Positions 1 to 12,109 of a stretch of DNA of 64,000 bases are shown piece after piece; position 1 is the stretch's first letter; the number at the start of each line of letters is the position of its first letter. Both the position numbers and the translations under genes were made by a program. The notes under the pieces are model-generated. The model saw nothing but the letters and a program-made list of their open reading frames with translations. It did not search any database and was not told the DNA's origin. Source of the DNA: Marthasterias glacialis (taxonomy: Eukaryota > Echinodermata > Asteroidea > Forcipulatida > Asteriidae); the NCBI GenBank assembly GCA_911728455.2, contig OU452231.1, positions 19,053,838 through 19,117,837 of the forward strand, in the 5' to 3' direction.

Positions 1-3000
1 TGTTAGTGACCGCATAAATTCCCTTTCCGAGTTCTGATCGATGAAATTTAGGCCTGAACCACAAGGCAACGCCAATGACTTAAACCTTATGTCCAACCAT
101 GGAGGTATCCAACGGTATCGATTTCTTCACAGGCAATATCCATATTGGATTCAACATTTAAGCAACAAGTCACTTCTTCATTTCCACTGCAATGCTGACA
201 GCACAAAGATGGGTTCATGTTCATCAGAACACCTGGACTGCGACCTTTCAGTTTTGAACAAGATACTTGTGTTTGGTGAATAGACCGATTGCACGACCTG
301 AGTCACGTGACCTGTAAACGTAAACAAACGCGACGTCCTGCATAGGAAAGTGCAGTGGTACATGATTATTGTTGCATTTGCTTATTTGGTGTAACTAATT
401 ACTTAGGCTTTTCTTTCTCGAACTCAGTGAAAAATATTCCAGAGTTTGTACCAGAGACCTTCGTGCGGTTGAAAAAGCCAGTACGGACAGTTCCAGCAAG
501 TCTTGGAAATTCTACAAGGAACGGGGATGTTCATGATGTGGTAGTACTAGTTGCACGACAAAACGTTTAGGCCAGATAACCGCGATCAAACACTCTTCAA
601 CACAGGAACTTAACAGTTTTGAAGCTGAAATCATCCAAAGAAAAGGCTTTTTAAAACTGTGTGATTCCTTTCTCCATTTGAAATTCCACAGGCTAGGTAT
701 AAATGCTCACTTTTCCAATATTCTTTACATTTTCTTTCATTTTTTATAAATTTCATTTTTTTTTTATATCACATGCGGGTTGCAACATCGTTGTCGGACG
801 CCAGTAGTGCATAACTCAAAGTAAACCTTGTTTGTAGTAGAATACTGGTAGTTTATGAAACAGTAATTAAAATCAATATCACATCATACAACTTTAATAA
901 AAGGGCTTAGTAACTGTGCTATTCTTATTATATTTTTGTGTGACTCTGTTGGTCACAACATGTATCTGCATGTAGTTTACCATCAGCTAAGATGACGTAG
1001 TACCCACTACAGGTCATGTGATGACATGTAAACGTTGGTCAGGCAATCAGTCCATTTCTGTTTGATCTAAAACATTACTCAATTTGCAGCCTATTCCAAA
1101 ATGATATGAATTGAAAGTCGCTTTATACATGTAGGTACATGGGATGTATGTACCCATGGGAACAATTGTTTTACTAATCAGCCAATTGTTCAATTAAAAT
1201 CTGTGTGTGATACAAATATTATCACAAATGTGATTCCCTTTAAGACAATAATAGCAAAGGACACTTACATTCAAATCAAATCTTAAAGTATGTATGGCAA
1301 CATTTTTAAAGGTGCACCAGGGCCAAAACCTGGGCAACAGGCAATGGCCTTCACGGCTTCATGGTTATAGGGTAACTCAAGTTATTGATGGCACTTGTTA
1401 TGTTAAAAAAAAAATTGTCCGTGACATTAGTGTGAATGTATTGACAGTCCCTTTCCTGTGCATGGCAACAACCAATCTCAAATGAATCATATCAAAATTG
1501 ATTTTGGGGTCTGTATAGTTTTCAATGAGAAAAAACTAATAAAGCAAACTTTGCCCTGTTGTGCAAATGTTTATAATTATCAGATAATGATTTTCAAAAT
1601 CAATATTATTATAAGGTGTTTATTATTTCATGGTTTATTGCTTCAAACATAACTGGCAAGCTGATTTAATCAGTGATCAGCTAGAACTCATGCCTAGCAT
1701 TAACACGTATTTAAGACCCTTGCAGAACCCATTTTTATCATACCTAATTGTTAATAAAGGTCGCGACATCCAGGTCAGTACGGCGGCGCACAACGCAACT
1801 CGAAATTTGAGTCATAGGGTATTTTGTGACGTTACTTTGTCAAGTAACAGCGGACGGTGTGGACGCTAAAGAGGTCAAAAACTTAGCCAATCAGGGTTCT
1901 TGTTTTAGCATCATTTGTGTATGTATGCGGGAAGCGTTCACATGGTCACAGTCAACTAGGTGAATCAGTTGAATTATGAAATAAATTCAAAATGGGGTCT
2001 GGTGTAAGGCTCTTGGTTTATCATGTGACTGGTTTGTTGAAACTTTGGTATCCGGGACGTGAATAAAAACAGTATCTTGTAGACCATGGCTTGAATTCAA
2101 ACAACAAAGCATCTTTGTTTATAAATTTGAGTCTGAGCATAAATTTACATTGTAGTTGGAGGCAATTCAACTCAAGAAAATCTGTGAATAAAACTGTAGG
2201 CTTGGATAAAAGCACAGTTCCCTTTTGACCAACGTGTTGTGACAATACAGCAGTACAATCCAAACCATCCACAAACAAATACCCCTCCAAGAGTAGGACT
2301 CTATACAAGCATCCATCTCAACAAACCAGCCTGAAAAATACGACTCCAGATTAGGTCATCCTCAACATGTACTCAGTCCAATTGATCCAATCCCCGACGG
2401 GGCTAAACGCACGGCTAATAATAACAGACCTACAAACTCGTTCCAATCAGCAGAGATTGGCAAAACCTGGCTCCAGTTACAAAGGTGGTTCAATTCCGCA
2501 TACAAAAGAGATGGCATACACAATGCACTTTACATCACGTTGGGAAAGCTTGCATGTTTATTAGCCAACGCAGCACTAATCAGATTGAGAGTTCACTTTA
2601 CCCAGTCAAAATCTCGTCGGAATTATGAACGCGTAAGACTGTTTACCCCTCTCTTTTGAAACAGCATACATTTCTCCTCTTAGCATTGCAAATACATTTT
2701 ACGAATATTGAAAGATGCATGACACTACGTTTCTTGGGGATTGTCACATGTGGTCTGTCAATACTCGCAGGATGTCAGATATAATCAAACTAAGGCCAAG
2801 ATTCAAACAAAATGGACTAAAAGACATTAACTACAATTTACTTGCAATATTTTCATTTTGCTTTTAGTTGATCAGCATCAAATTGATACAGATCGTCCAA
2901 AAAAAAGAAGAAGAAAAAAAAGAAGTAAAACAATTTACATTGTACTTGATACTGCACAACAGAACTTACAAAACTTTTGTCCAAATTTGTAATGTACAGT

Positions 3001-4011
3001 TTGTGAAATGTAAAGTAACTGTACATGTACATGCTTGCATAAATTCAGAGGTGTGAGTGTAATAAATCCTGAAAATGGGTGGGGGTCTCCCCTTGGCATG
3101 GTGAGATGAAGCCCCCCCCCCCCCCCCCGAATTTCAATTTCTCCATTATGACAAAGACTAATCTAGAGGTTTGGTTACAAGTTATTTAATGTATGTCTGC
3201 CTTGCCTTTGATGCATCTTTACCTGCTTTCAAAAAACTGTTTAAGGTGGGGTTTTTTGTTGTTGTTTTTTTCCCTTCTTTTTTTACGCAATTCGCCCATC
3301 ACAAAGGCAACTCGAGGTGTAGGCTACTTTTTGAAGGGATAGAAACCTGCCCCAATGCGCAGAAACAAGACATGGAGAGATATAGGCTAAACACAAGTTT
3401 CTTTACAGCACAGCTAAGAACAAGGAGGGGTAAGGCGCAAGGTCCATTTAGAGACGGTTGAACAACCGTTGAACGATTGCCCCAAACGATTGAGATTTTC
3501 AATCATTTGAGAATTTGAAAGCAACCGTTTGGCGCTTCAGTATCACCCATCCAAAGACGCTTGGTTGGGTTGATGTTACCAGCAACCTCGGCCCGCTAGA
3601 CGATGAACGCATACTGTGGCCTCATCTAACAAAGGACTTTCTGTGGTCTTGGACATCAAGGCATTGCAGCGACTAATCCTTTACTAATCCTTTAATCCGT
3701 CACTAATCCTCCACAGCCATGAACTTCTGCCGAACAATGGTTGTCGTTTGTTGACAGTGCCATGATTTTAGCTTTTACCAGAGTTGTTACGTTTTATATA
3801 TTTTAAACCATTTGTTCTCTGTTTTCGTTTTGAATAAACTGCTGAGAAATAACATGACCAATACAGCTAAAATTTTCATAATAATCAGGAAACAATTTCA
3901 AATGCAGGAAGATATAGGAGGCTCATAATGAAAAGATTTAGATAACGTACGTGACTGCTGCGTTATGTTTAAAAAAAAAAAACAACCGAACAAAAGAACA
4001 AAGAAAAAGCT

Positions 4012-4480
4012 TACAAATGGATTTCGTAAATGTAACTTTCAGTTCAATGCAGTTTCCTTTCTGGTATTTATTTATCAAATTTTCTGGTTTTCCACGAGCA
4101 GCCATTTTGCCGCAAAAATTTTACACCGCTAAGTGTCTTTGACACATGATTTTCCAGTAACTTTATAAATGGGCATTTAAGAGGCATACAGTTTAGCAGA
4201 TTGTCTTTCTCAGTTAAAGTGTGTTGCAATATTTCTCTTGAAATTATCCCCAAAACAGTGTTGTGAGTCTGCTTCGGAACTGAAAAGATTAATCACTGCT
4301 GCCATTATGAGACCTTGTGATTTTATTGGTCGATATAATAAGGGAATAAAAGAGTGGTGACCAAGGTTTTAAACGGCCGTTTAAGACCGAGTCACTACTC
4401 TTATATTCCCATTAATAAATGCCCTTTTTGTTAAAAAGCGTAATAATGTAGAAAAATCTGTGAAACTTTTCTGTTTTTTT
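4012..4480. repeat. Left copy of a local direct duplication
   Basis: This block and the next one (4481-4772) start with the same sequence (ACAAATGGATTTCG) and end with the same sequence (GTGAAACTTTTCTG followed by a T-run). The left copy carries about 175 bases (roughly 4143-4316) that the right copy lacks. At the point of difference both copies have a TGATTTT word, so the right copy probably lost the segment through short direct repeats. Each copy contains an inverted repeat (4342-4410 here), with arms reading GGGAATAAAAGAGTGGTGAC and its imperfect complement. Confidence 0.7.
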
Positions 4481-4772
4481 TACAAATGGATTTCGTAAAT
4501 GTAACTTTCAGTTCATTGCAGTTTCCTTTCTAGTTTTATTTATCAAATCTTCTGGTTTTCCACGAGCAGCCATTTTGCCGCAAAAATTTACACCGCTAAG
4601 TGTCTTTGACACATGATTTTATTGGTCGATATAATAAGGGAATAAAAGAGTGGTGACCAAGGTTTTAAACGGACATTTAAGACCGAGTCACTACTCTTAT
4701 ATTCCCATTAATAAGCATTGTTAAAAAGCGTAATAATGTGGAAAAATCTGTGAAACTTTTCTGTTTTTTTTT
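4481..4772. repeat. Right copy of the local direct duplication, internally deleted
   Basis: Near-identical to the left copy at 4012-4480 apart from the missing central segment and a few substitutions (for example GGCCG against GGACA in the hairpin loop). Its inverted repeat lies at 4638-4706. The close identity suggests a recent event. Confidence 0.7.
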
Positions 4773-7700
4773 AAATAAGTTATTTTTCAATTCTTGCCAT
4801 GTCCTCAGGCTCCATTTTGCGAAGGTTCAACGCTCATACGGTTGCGCGTACGCATTATTAGACTTTACATTGAGTACCGCTATACATTGATTGCGCTACG
4901 CGTAAATTAGCACCAGTGTAAGCTAGTGCGCCAACACGCGTATGGCTATAATGAGCGCAGAACGCGCCTTCACAGCTTCAGCTATGTCTATATCATCCGT
5001 TTAAAACCGGTCTTAAACAGTCATAATGTGACCACCTTTCAACCAATAGGACTGCCCAAATTGTCCCAAACTGACTGGGGTATTTATGACTGACCATTAT
5101 TGAGCTGTGCTCCAACTATTATACACTGTACATGATACGGATCCAGTGTACTGCATATGATCTGTACGTTTCATGCATATTTAGGATGCCAATATTTTTA
5201 TACCAAATTACAAAATGAACTTGAACAACATACACTACATACAAAGTTTAACAGCTAGAGAAGTTGCTCCACACACCAGCAGGGCAGTACAATAAGCACA
5301 AAAAAGTGGCAACACCCCAAGCCGATCAATTTGTTTTGTTATTTTGTGATGTACTACATGTAAACAGTTGCACTATCTGTTTGTAACTTGTATCTTCAAA
5401 TGTTCCTTCAATCACTTGCTCTATGCTTGAACACGCTGTTGATTCAACAAACTTCAGCTGTGTTTTTTTAAAACATCCTAGCAAATAATCCAAGTGATAG
5501 ACTCTTAAGAGCTATCATATTTTGACAACTGTGTGTGCATCAACCAGAGTGCTGAGAAATTCTGACACAATCTTAAAGATTCAACTCCGTCTTTCATACG
5601 CATCTGACAGCAGAATGAAACTAAATACATCTGAAATATTGTCCCTAAAAGCCCAGTACTTTAGAACACAACCCGGGACCTCAAAACATAACAAACGTCA
5701 GAGAAGCTGGTGACAGTGTATACAATTCTTATTCGTCTTCAGACTTCTTGATACATCTCCCTTTCTATCAGCCAACTCCCTGCCGCATACCCTCCCCAAT
5801 TCCTCTCAGAGTTGTAAACTGCTATAGGATCCAGAAATTCAGAAAAAGTTCAGATGAGGTGAGAGCTCCCTGTCTGGATAATCACACGAGATGAAATAAA
5901 ATATCCGCTATGTACGTATGTAACACAATACAGGAAACTGCCAGGGGCACAATAAGGCATTCAAAATGGGAAAATTCTGTCAAGAAATTTCGGAAACTGG
6001 ACAGTGGCAATCAATACAATTGTTTCTGTTTATAAATGGAAAGGGTAAGGCTTCAAGGGGGGGGGGGGGGGTGAAGGGGATATATGCTACACGTACACGC
6101 GACATAGCTACAGGCTACAAAGATGGCTTGATGTTTTTGAATAGATCTGTCTGAGATCATGGAGAGGGAAGCAGAAAGATCAAACACAAGAACGGACTCC
6201 AATCCCCGACAAAAGACTAATCCTAGACAAGTAGCTGCGACAGTCTAGGTGCAGCACTACGTGTGTATCACTTTTTAAATGAGGCCACCAAGGTAACAAG
6301 CATATTGATTGCAACATCATAGAAGCAGTAGGCCTACAGTGGCTGGGTTTGGCTGGAGCGATTTTTTTTCTATCTTTGGCTCTCTCTCACTCTCTGCCAA
6401 AGGCCTCTTCAAAAAATTCAAAAGCATGAGGTGACGCCAACAGACAATTCAGGCAACACACACAAATCAATCAAGGATTGTACTGAAAACAGGCAACTGG
6501 TGAAAATGTAATCTTGTTGTGATGCACTGAATACAAGTACGTATAGTACATCAATTTACAATGCAAGTGTTGTATGGAAATAAAATGTCAATAAAGCACA
6601 CCAATTAGCAGGCCTGAGCCTCAATGCTCCTGGTCATTGCCTTGGTGCCCTTGAAATGATCCGACAGAATTTTACAATTTTACAAAATGCCCTGGTGCCC
6701 TTGCCCTTTCAAGAACGAAGCAATCAGGCTTGATTTTAACTCATGCTTAAGGGGAATGAGAGATAAATACATGTAGGCCTACTGAACTCACACTAGAATA
6801 ACTCCCAGCAATTTAATTAAATTTAATTAAATTTACATTGATATTACGTATCATGTCACACAAGCAGTAGGACCTACATGTCTGAATATTTGTTGAGTAA
6901 TATCACCATTCCTCCCCGAAACAAGTTCAATGAGAGAAATAGAGAGCCGTAGACTAAAAGCCAAGCCAAATATTGAATTCATCAAAACCTCTCCGAACGC
7001 GACACACGGTGGGCGAGTTTAATCCCATCTTTTAGTTTGCAACTGAACTCATCCATCACATCTTCATGGCTAATACAATTGAATCAGGCACAGAGTATAG
7101 GAATTCCTCAGCTCGGAATTCAATTAGGCCAAAGCTTCGGTCAAGCACACTGACTGCTACACTGTACTAATGCATTCATTAGTGTATCATCTATGAACCA
7201 CTCACTGTTGTTGGTTAAAGGGTGGGTAAACCTCATGAAGGCTGTTGCCTTTGTTGTCCTTGGACTTGGCCTTGGTGCCCCTTCAAAATATTCCCAGAGG
7301 ACTTGAAGATTTTCTAATAAACTACATGTAGTGCCTTTTGCAAAATGAAAATGGATTTTTCAATTCAAATATTAATGTCAAAGCCTGTCCTGGTAGGTAT
7401 GCATTCATCTATGTAAGCATGAGCTTTGGCCTGGAATTTCAATCTTTATCAGAGGAGGCATACATGTATGTCGCCCCAAAAAGACACATCCATCATAAAG
7501 TCTATGGTATCGTTTTTAAGAAGCACACAAAAACGCCATGAACAGGGCCAAAACTCATGGTGCTGATGTTCCTTGTTGCTCCTTCAAATTTATTTGATAG
7601 GCATGAAAATAGCACTATCCTGTGAGAATTATACGCAACAATTATACACATGGTACACATGGGTGAAATTTTGGAGAGCTTTTGGAGATGTTTATTTCTA

Positions 7701-9854
7701 AAAGGTAAACCTGGTTTACCAGCCTGGTTTTTAAACATAGGAATTGAAATCAGTAACTGCCTGAGTGTTACAAACAAGCCACCAAACTTGTTCCCAGTTG
7801 GCAATCCTCGCAGAAAGTTAATCAAGGAGTTGCAGTCAGGACAGTGTAAAAAAAAGAAGAAGAGTGAAACAATTTCCCTGGAGACATTATCATTTCTAGT
7901 AGTAGTAGTCATGCAAAATTACATGAATGCACTTCCTACTAGTTCCTGTTTTAATTATGCTACCCTGCTGCCCTGGACCGTACTTCACACTCACACAAAA
8001 AGGAGACTAATAAACAGACTATAGAATTCATATAAAATGAAATCATAAGTGGGCACACATGCATATAGTCAGTTGGTGTATTTTTTTCATATGTTAAACC
8101 TGCATACCGTGAAAATATTTGCAGTTAGTAAGAGTTGTACCATCAAATTTAATCTGGAACATGTATTGGTGTGGGTTGCTGGTTGTTTGGCATTCTACTT
8201 AAGTTAATGTACTGTATCTGGTGATATCCTTTTCAAACTAAAATTTAGTTCAAAGTTCTTGAATGCCCTCGATGCATGTCCCAGTGTGCGTGACCAGAAA
8301 TGATCAGCACGCAAGGGATTCTGGGTGAAATCTGAGTCCAAACAACATTGGCAACTATCATGGCGCGCTGATTTTGAAGCAAAGCAGTACACAACACGTA
8401 AAACCTGGCACAGTTCCATAAACTACAGCATGGCATCCATCTTGGCAACTTGATTTCTTTAGCTGTACTCGGTTTCCCAAGATGCAGTGCGATACATATT
8501 TAAGATGGCGCTTAAGTACAAAATGGGCTATATCACACACTTCAAGTGGTAGAGGCATGCACTTACATTCATAACACGACTTTTTAGCCAAATTAAAGTC
8601 AAAGAACATGGAGAAATTAATTTCTTTCTCCTATGTTTACGACAGGACTAGTGTGTGAATTGAGATTTATAAACCCAGGGTTCACATACACAGTATGTAA
8701 AATGTGAAATGTGATCCAACTCCAATGACTGTACTAGTATTGCATTGGTACAGTAATTGGAGTAGGATACTTTGTCAGAAACTAGTAAACTTAAACTGTT
8801 CTGTTGTTGTATTGAAAGAGTTACTTGTTGAAATGTCTTCCAGTTGGATTTCACATTTCACCCCGAGTTCCCCATCTTGCGCCTACAGCACTCTATCATG
8901 TTTATATAATCTTTGCTTCCAACCTTCAATATTTCTGTATAATAATATTTTTGCCTAACTAGTGTTAATTACAAGGTCAATAATTATCAACTTTACTAAC
9001 AAAATCGAGAGGATTTTTTAAAGAGGGAAAATAAAGTTCAAAATTCATCAGAGCCCAGGGGCGAATTGTTACTTCCTCAAGCGACCTTATAGGGCACATT
9101 TATAACAAAAAGTGGTCACATATTGCAATTGACAAAAAAAATGCCTTATCCGACTACCACTTTATCTCCCTCAATTTAGGTCGAATAATATCAGTGCATA
9201 CAAGTCCAAAGAGGTTGACAGAATGTTTACAGAGAGAAACAAGCACTTTGAACAATTACAAAGTGACAAAATCATAAAAAATAGGCAATTTTTGGGTCTG
9301 CGGTGGTCTTGACAACGCAATTCACTAGTAGCGTGCTAAACGTCACTTTAGTTCCTTTTGGGCACGAGAGCGTGAGACTGAGAGTTCCGGCCAATCGATG
9401 AAATGTCCCCTAGAAATTTCCTTATTAAGGATTAAGGTCAATAATTAGCATTTTAGCTACCAATTCCTCAAGAGCAATAATAAAAGGGAAATGAAGTCCA
9501 CCATCCATTAAAAAATCTCAAATATATCCCTTTACTTTAGAAAGTGGCAGTCGTATGGAAATTATTCCTGACAATTTTTGCCGGAAGTTTCTGTGGAGGA
9601 CTGTTACTGCCTGGAATAAACTTTGTTATCAATATCACTATTCAAAACACTAGTCTACTCTAGTTACTCTAGTCTTTAAGACTTTGAGCATCATTCTAGT
9701 TCTACTCCAGACTTGTCTACACTACTATACTAATTTTAAGAAGTATAACTGAACTTTCACATTAAAACTAAAACTTCACTCCTGTTATAATTGCCAATCA
9801 TGTATTTTGTCTTTAAAATTATCAATAAACATGACAAATAAAGATAACACTCAC

Positions 9855-9981
9855 CGTCTTCCTCTTCTTCAACCACCGTAGCCTCTTCCACCACGACTTT
9901 GGCACTGTCTGTCTCCATCTCTACCACAGGGTCCGTCGACAGAGAAGGGGTACTCAATGTTGAACAATCTGCCGCTGCCAT
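9855..9981 (-). CDS. First coding exon of an unidentified acidic protein
   Basis: An ATG at 9981 opens a 42-codon frame followed by a GTGAGT splice donor directly after 9855 (exon ends in phase 1). The peptide starts MAAADCSTLSTPSLSTDP, is rich in Ser, Thr and Val, and ends in an acidic run (VVEEEED). This looks like the disordered N-terminus of a nuclear or cytoplasmic protein, but I do not recognise the family. I could not find the following exon in the 9.8 kb downstream, so either the first intron is very long or the next exon is too short to see. The start is supported only by the open frame, the donor and the GC-richer flank that could be a promoter. Confidence 0.45.
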
Positions 9982-10741
9982 GGTTGGTGGTGGACTGGTC
10001 CAGTTCGGTAATCACAAAATATTACGTTGAGCGTTCGTTAAATTAGACCACAACGTTTCTAATTAGAGCTCTTGAAGTAGGTAGTTGACTGAAGTCACAA
10101 TTCCCCAAAGTTTGTGTACTTTGATGAGGTTCGCTTGTCACGTTGGATCAAATAAGGATTCAAAAATAAAAGGCGGTATAACTAACTTTCCAAGTTCCAA
10201 ATCCCAGCATGCATGAGCCGTACAGTCTCATTGGCAAACCTTCTCGTCTCGTCTCTCGTGTAGACTGTCGTAAACACACATTCGCCCAGCAAGCGCCTGC
10301 TGCAAAGTGAGACTGGTACCCATTTCTTTTGCAGTAGCAAATTACAAGACTGACGTCAGGGACCTAGAGTTTAGTGTTTTTGTTTTTTCCAGCACAGGCA
10401 GAGAAGACGCCCTCTGTTGAAATTATGGCGCAACTTTTTCCCCAAAAAATGTTTTTCGTTAGATTTTCGCATATTTGACAAATGCTTGGTGTTTAAGAAT
10501 GACTGTGAAGTTACACGTCTTTTACTGTTGGGGGAGGGGCGTGGGTGCCCCCACACATTTCTAGTGCCCCCATAAAAAAAATGTGGATATATGTAATTCA
10601 TTAAAAACATGGTACCTGACCCCCCCCCCACTGAAAATCAATGCCCCCCTGTGTCCCCCACCCCATCCAGTGAAAAAACCTGGCTACGTCGCTGCTCCTA
10701 GTTCATATTGAGTATGTGATTCAATCTTGTCCATCTACTAC

Positions 10742-10985
10742 AATAGAGCCATCTAAGCCCCACCCCTAATGTGTTGACCAATCTCAGCCCTGGCTATGCC
10801 ACCGAAAGTCTGACACGTTAAAATCCTATTGGAAAGTGTAAACACGCACTTATAGCGTGAGCATTCGTGTTGTACAGTGTGGAATTGAAGAGACGCACAT
10901 TGTGCTGCCACATGTACAGTGGTGATGTAGCCAATGCTGTGATGGGTCAATATGTTTTAGAGGCATTGCTCAATTGATCGGTCTT
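10742..10985. mobile_element. MITE-like element, diverged copy of the one at 15281-15552
   Basis: Starts AATAGAGCCATCTAAGCCCC and ends with an imperfect complement (TTGATCGGTCTTTT). The interior aligns with the better preserved element at 15281-15552, sharing the words AAAGTCTGACA, GAGACGCA and CAGTGGTGATGT. It has no coding capacity, so it is a non-autonomous DNA element or a relic of one. Confidence 0.6.
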
Positions 10986-11870
10986 TTCTCTCAACCAGGA
11001 CAAACGCCAACAACTTTTTAAATGTTACTGTACAAACAAACCTCAAACTGTTTGTGGAACAGACCATTAAAACTCAAACAAAAGATTCTTGCAAGTACAC
11101 ATTATGTCATTTGTTCATAACCCAGAGTGTTATTTACAATTCCTAGTGTTCCCAAGAAGTAAATAAAAGCAAGTAAATATCATAACTTCTTGACGCCAAT
11201 TCATCTGGGGCAACATCTACATGTACCTGGTAGAGGTGTCCTTGTATAAATTGAGCGAAAAGTAATAACCTGCACAAGTTTAAAACTTGCCCTGGCAAGT
11301 TTTAAACTTGCACAGTTTTCAAGTTTACGCTCAATATATCTTACAATCCCTACCCTTGAAGTTGCCCATTTACTCCTTGGTGATAAAAAGCAGTCTTTAG
11401 TGTCTTTCAAACGTATTTAAATGACTGTCAGAGATCTGGGAAATTTTGTCACATCTTAAAAAGCTTTAAATTCAGATGCTTAATCGTGCTTAATTTGAAG
11501 ACAACTGTTCTATGGCCAATTATTGTATCTTATGCCATGCCAGTATCCCAATACACATACCAACCCCCACTCAAACACCAGAAACAGCTCTTCGGAGATG
11601 CCGCCCTTTTCCCACAAAAAATAGTACTCTAAAGAGTAAAAAATACTATTTTTGAAGCAAAAAGACTTCTGACAGTATCAACGCAAACAGGACATTCCGC
11701 ACAAAAATTTCATCTTATCATTGAAGTCACGTTTGAGTTCAAGTTCTTCATTTTTGTAGGCCTTAAACAAACTTTAAAAAGCAAAGAAGTATGCAAAATT
11801 TACGGCTGAATACTTCAATTTGTATTGGTAAATACACATTTTGTTGAATTTCTATACAGAAAGGGTAAGT

Positions 11871-11876
11871 TTTATT
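11871..11876 (-). terminator. Possible MAK16 poly(A) signal
   Basis: The plus strand reads TTTATT, which is AATAAA on the minus strand, about 235 bases beyond the MAK16 stop codon. Position and strand fit a cleavage signal, but a hexamer in AT-rich DNA is weak evidence on its own. Confidence 0.35.
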
Positions 11877-12109
11877 CAAAAATTTGAAAAGGTGTGGTGG
11901 TTCGAAAAAGAAGAAATCTGTTAGTTTGTTTTCAAATATGAATAAACGTATTATCGTATTTTACCATTTTTGTCGTACAAAATACAACAAAATCAAACTG
12001 GTTGGCATCTCTGGCTCTTCGTCTTCAATCCTCCTAAATTCTCTACTCCATCAAAAGTTTTTTTTTAAAGTTTTTGACAAAATCAGGAAAGAATATATAG
12101 AATCCACTT

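Larger units (their letters stand above)
1..9854. other. Non-coding stretch with no recognisable exons
   Basis: I find no open frame here that looks like a conserved protein; the longest frames overlap on both strands and lack plausible splice context. If the acidic exon at 9855-9981 belongs to a long minus-strand gene, this stretch would be mostly its introns. Visible content: a C-homopolymer near 3115-3128, a G-run near 6058-6071, a duplicated block at 4012-4772 (listed separately), and loosely similar segments at 6620-6740 and 7240-7300 sharing a CTTGGTGCCC motif. Nothing else can be supported. Confidence 0.5.
9982..12109. other. Intergenic region between the acidic exon and MAK16
   Basis: No exon is visible. 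The stretch holds the presumed promoter side of the exon at 9855-9981, a GC-richer segment near 10200-10330, C-runs near 10620-10670, an inverted-repeat element at 10742-10985 (listed separately), a short inverted repeat of a CAAGTTTAAAACTTGC type word near 11275-11310, and the MAK16 3' untranslated region with a possible poly(A) signal. Confidence 0.5.

Noticed and set aside
355..570. 71-codon plus-strand frame near the window start
   Set aside because: No domain or splice context and no neighbouring exon; unsupported as a gene.
7502..8024. Overlapping 136- and 124-codon frames on opposite strands
   Set aside because: They mirror each other, lack conserved sequence and contain homopolymer-derived runs of Phe or Lys.
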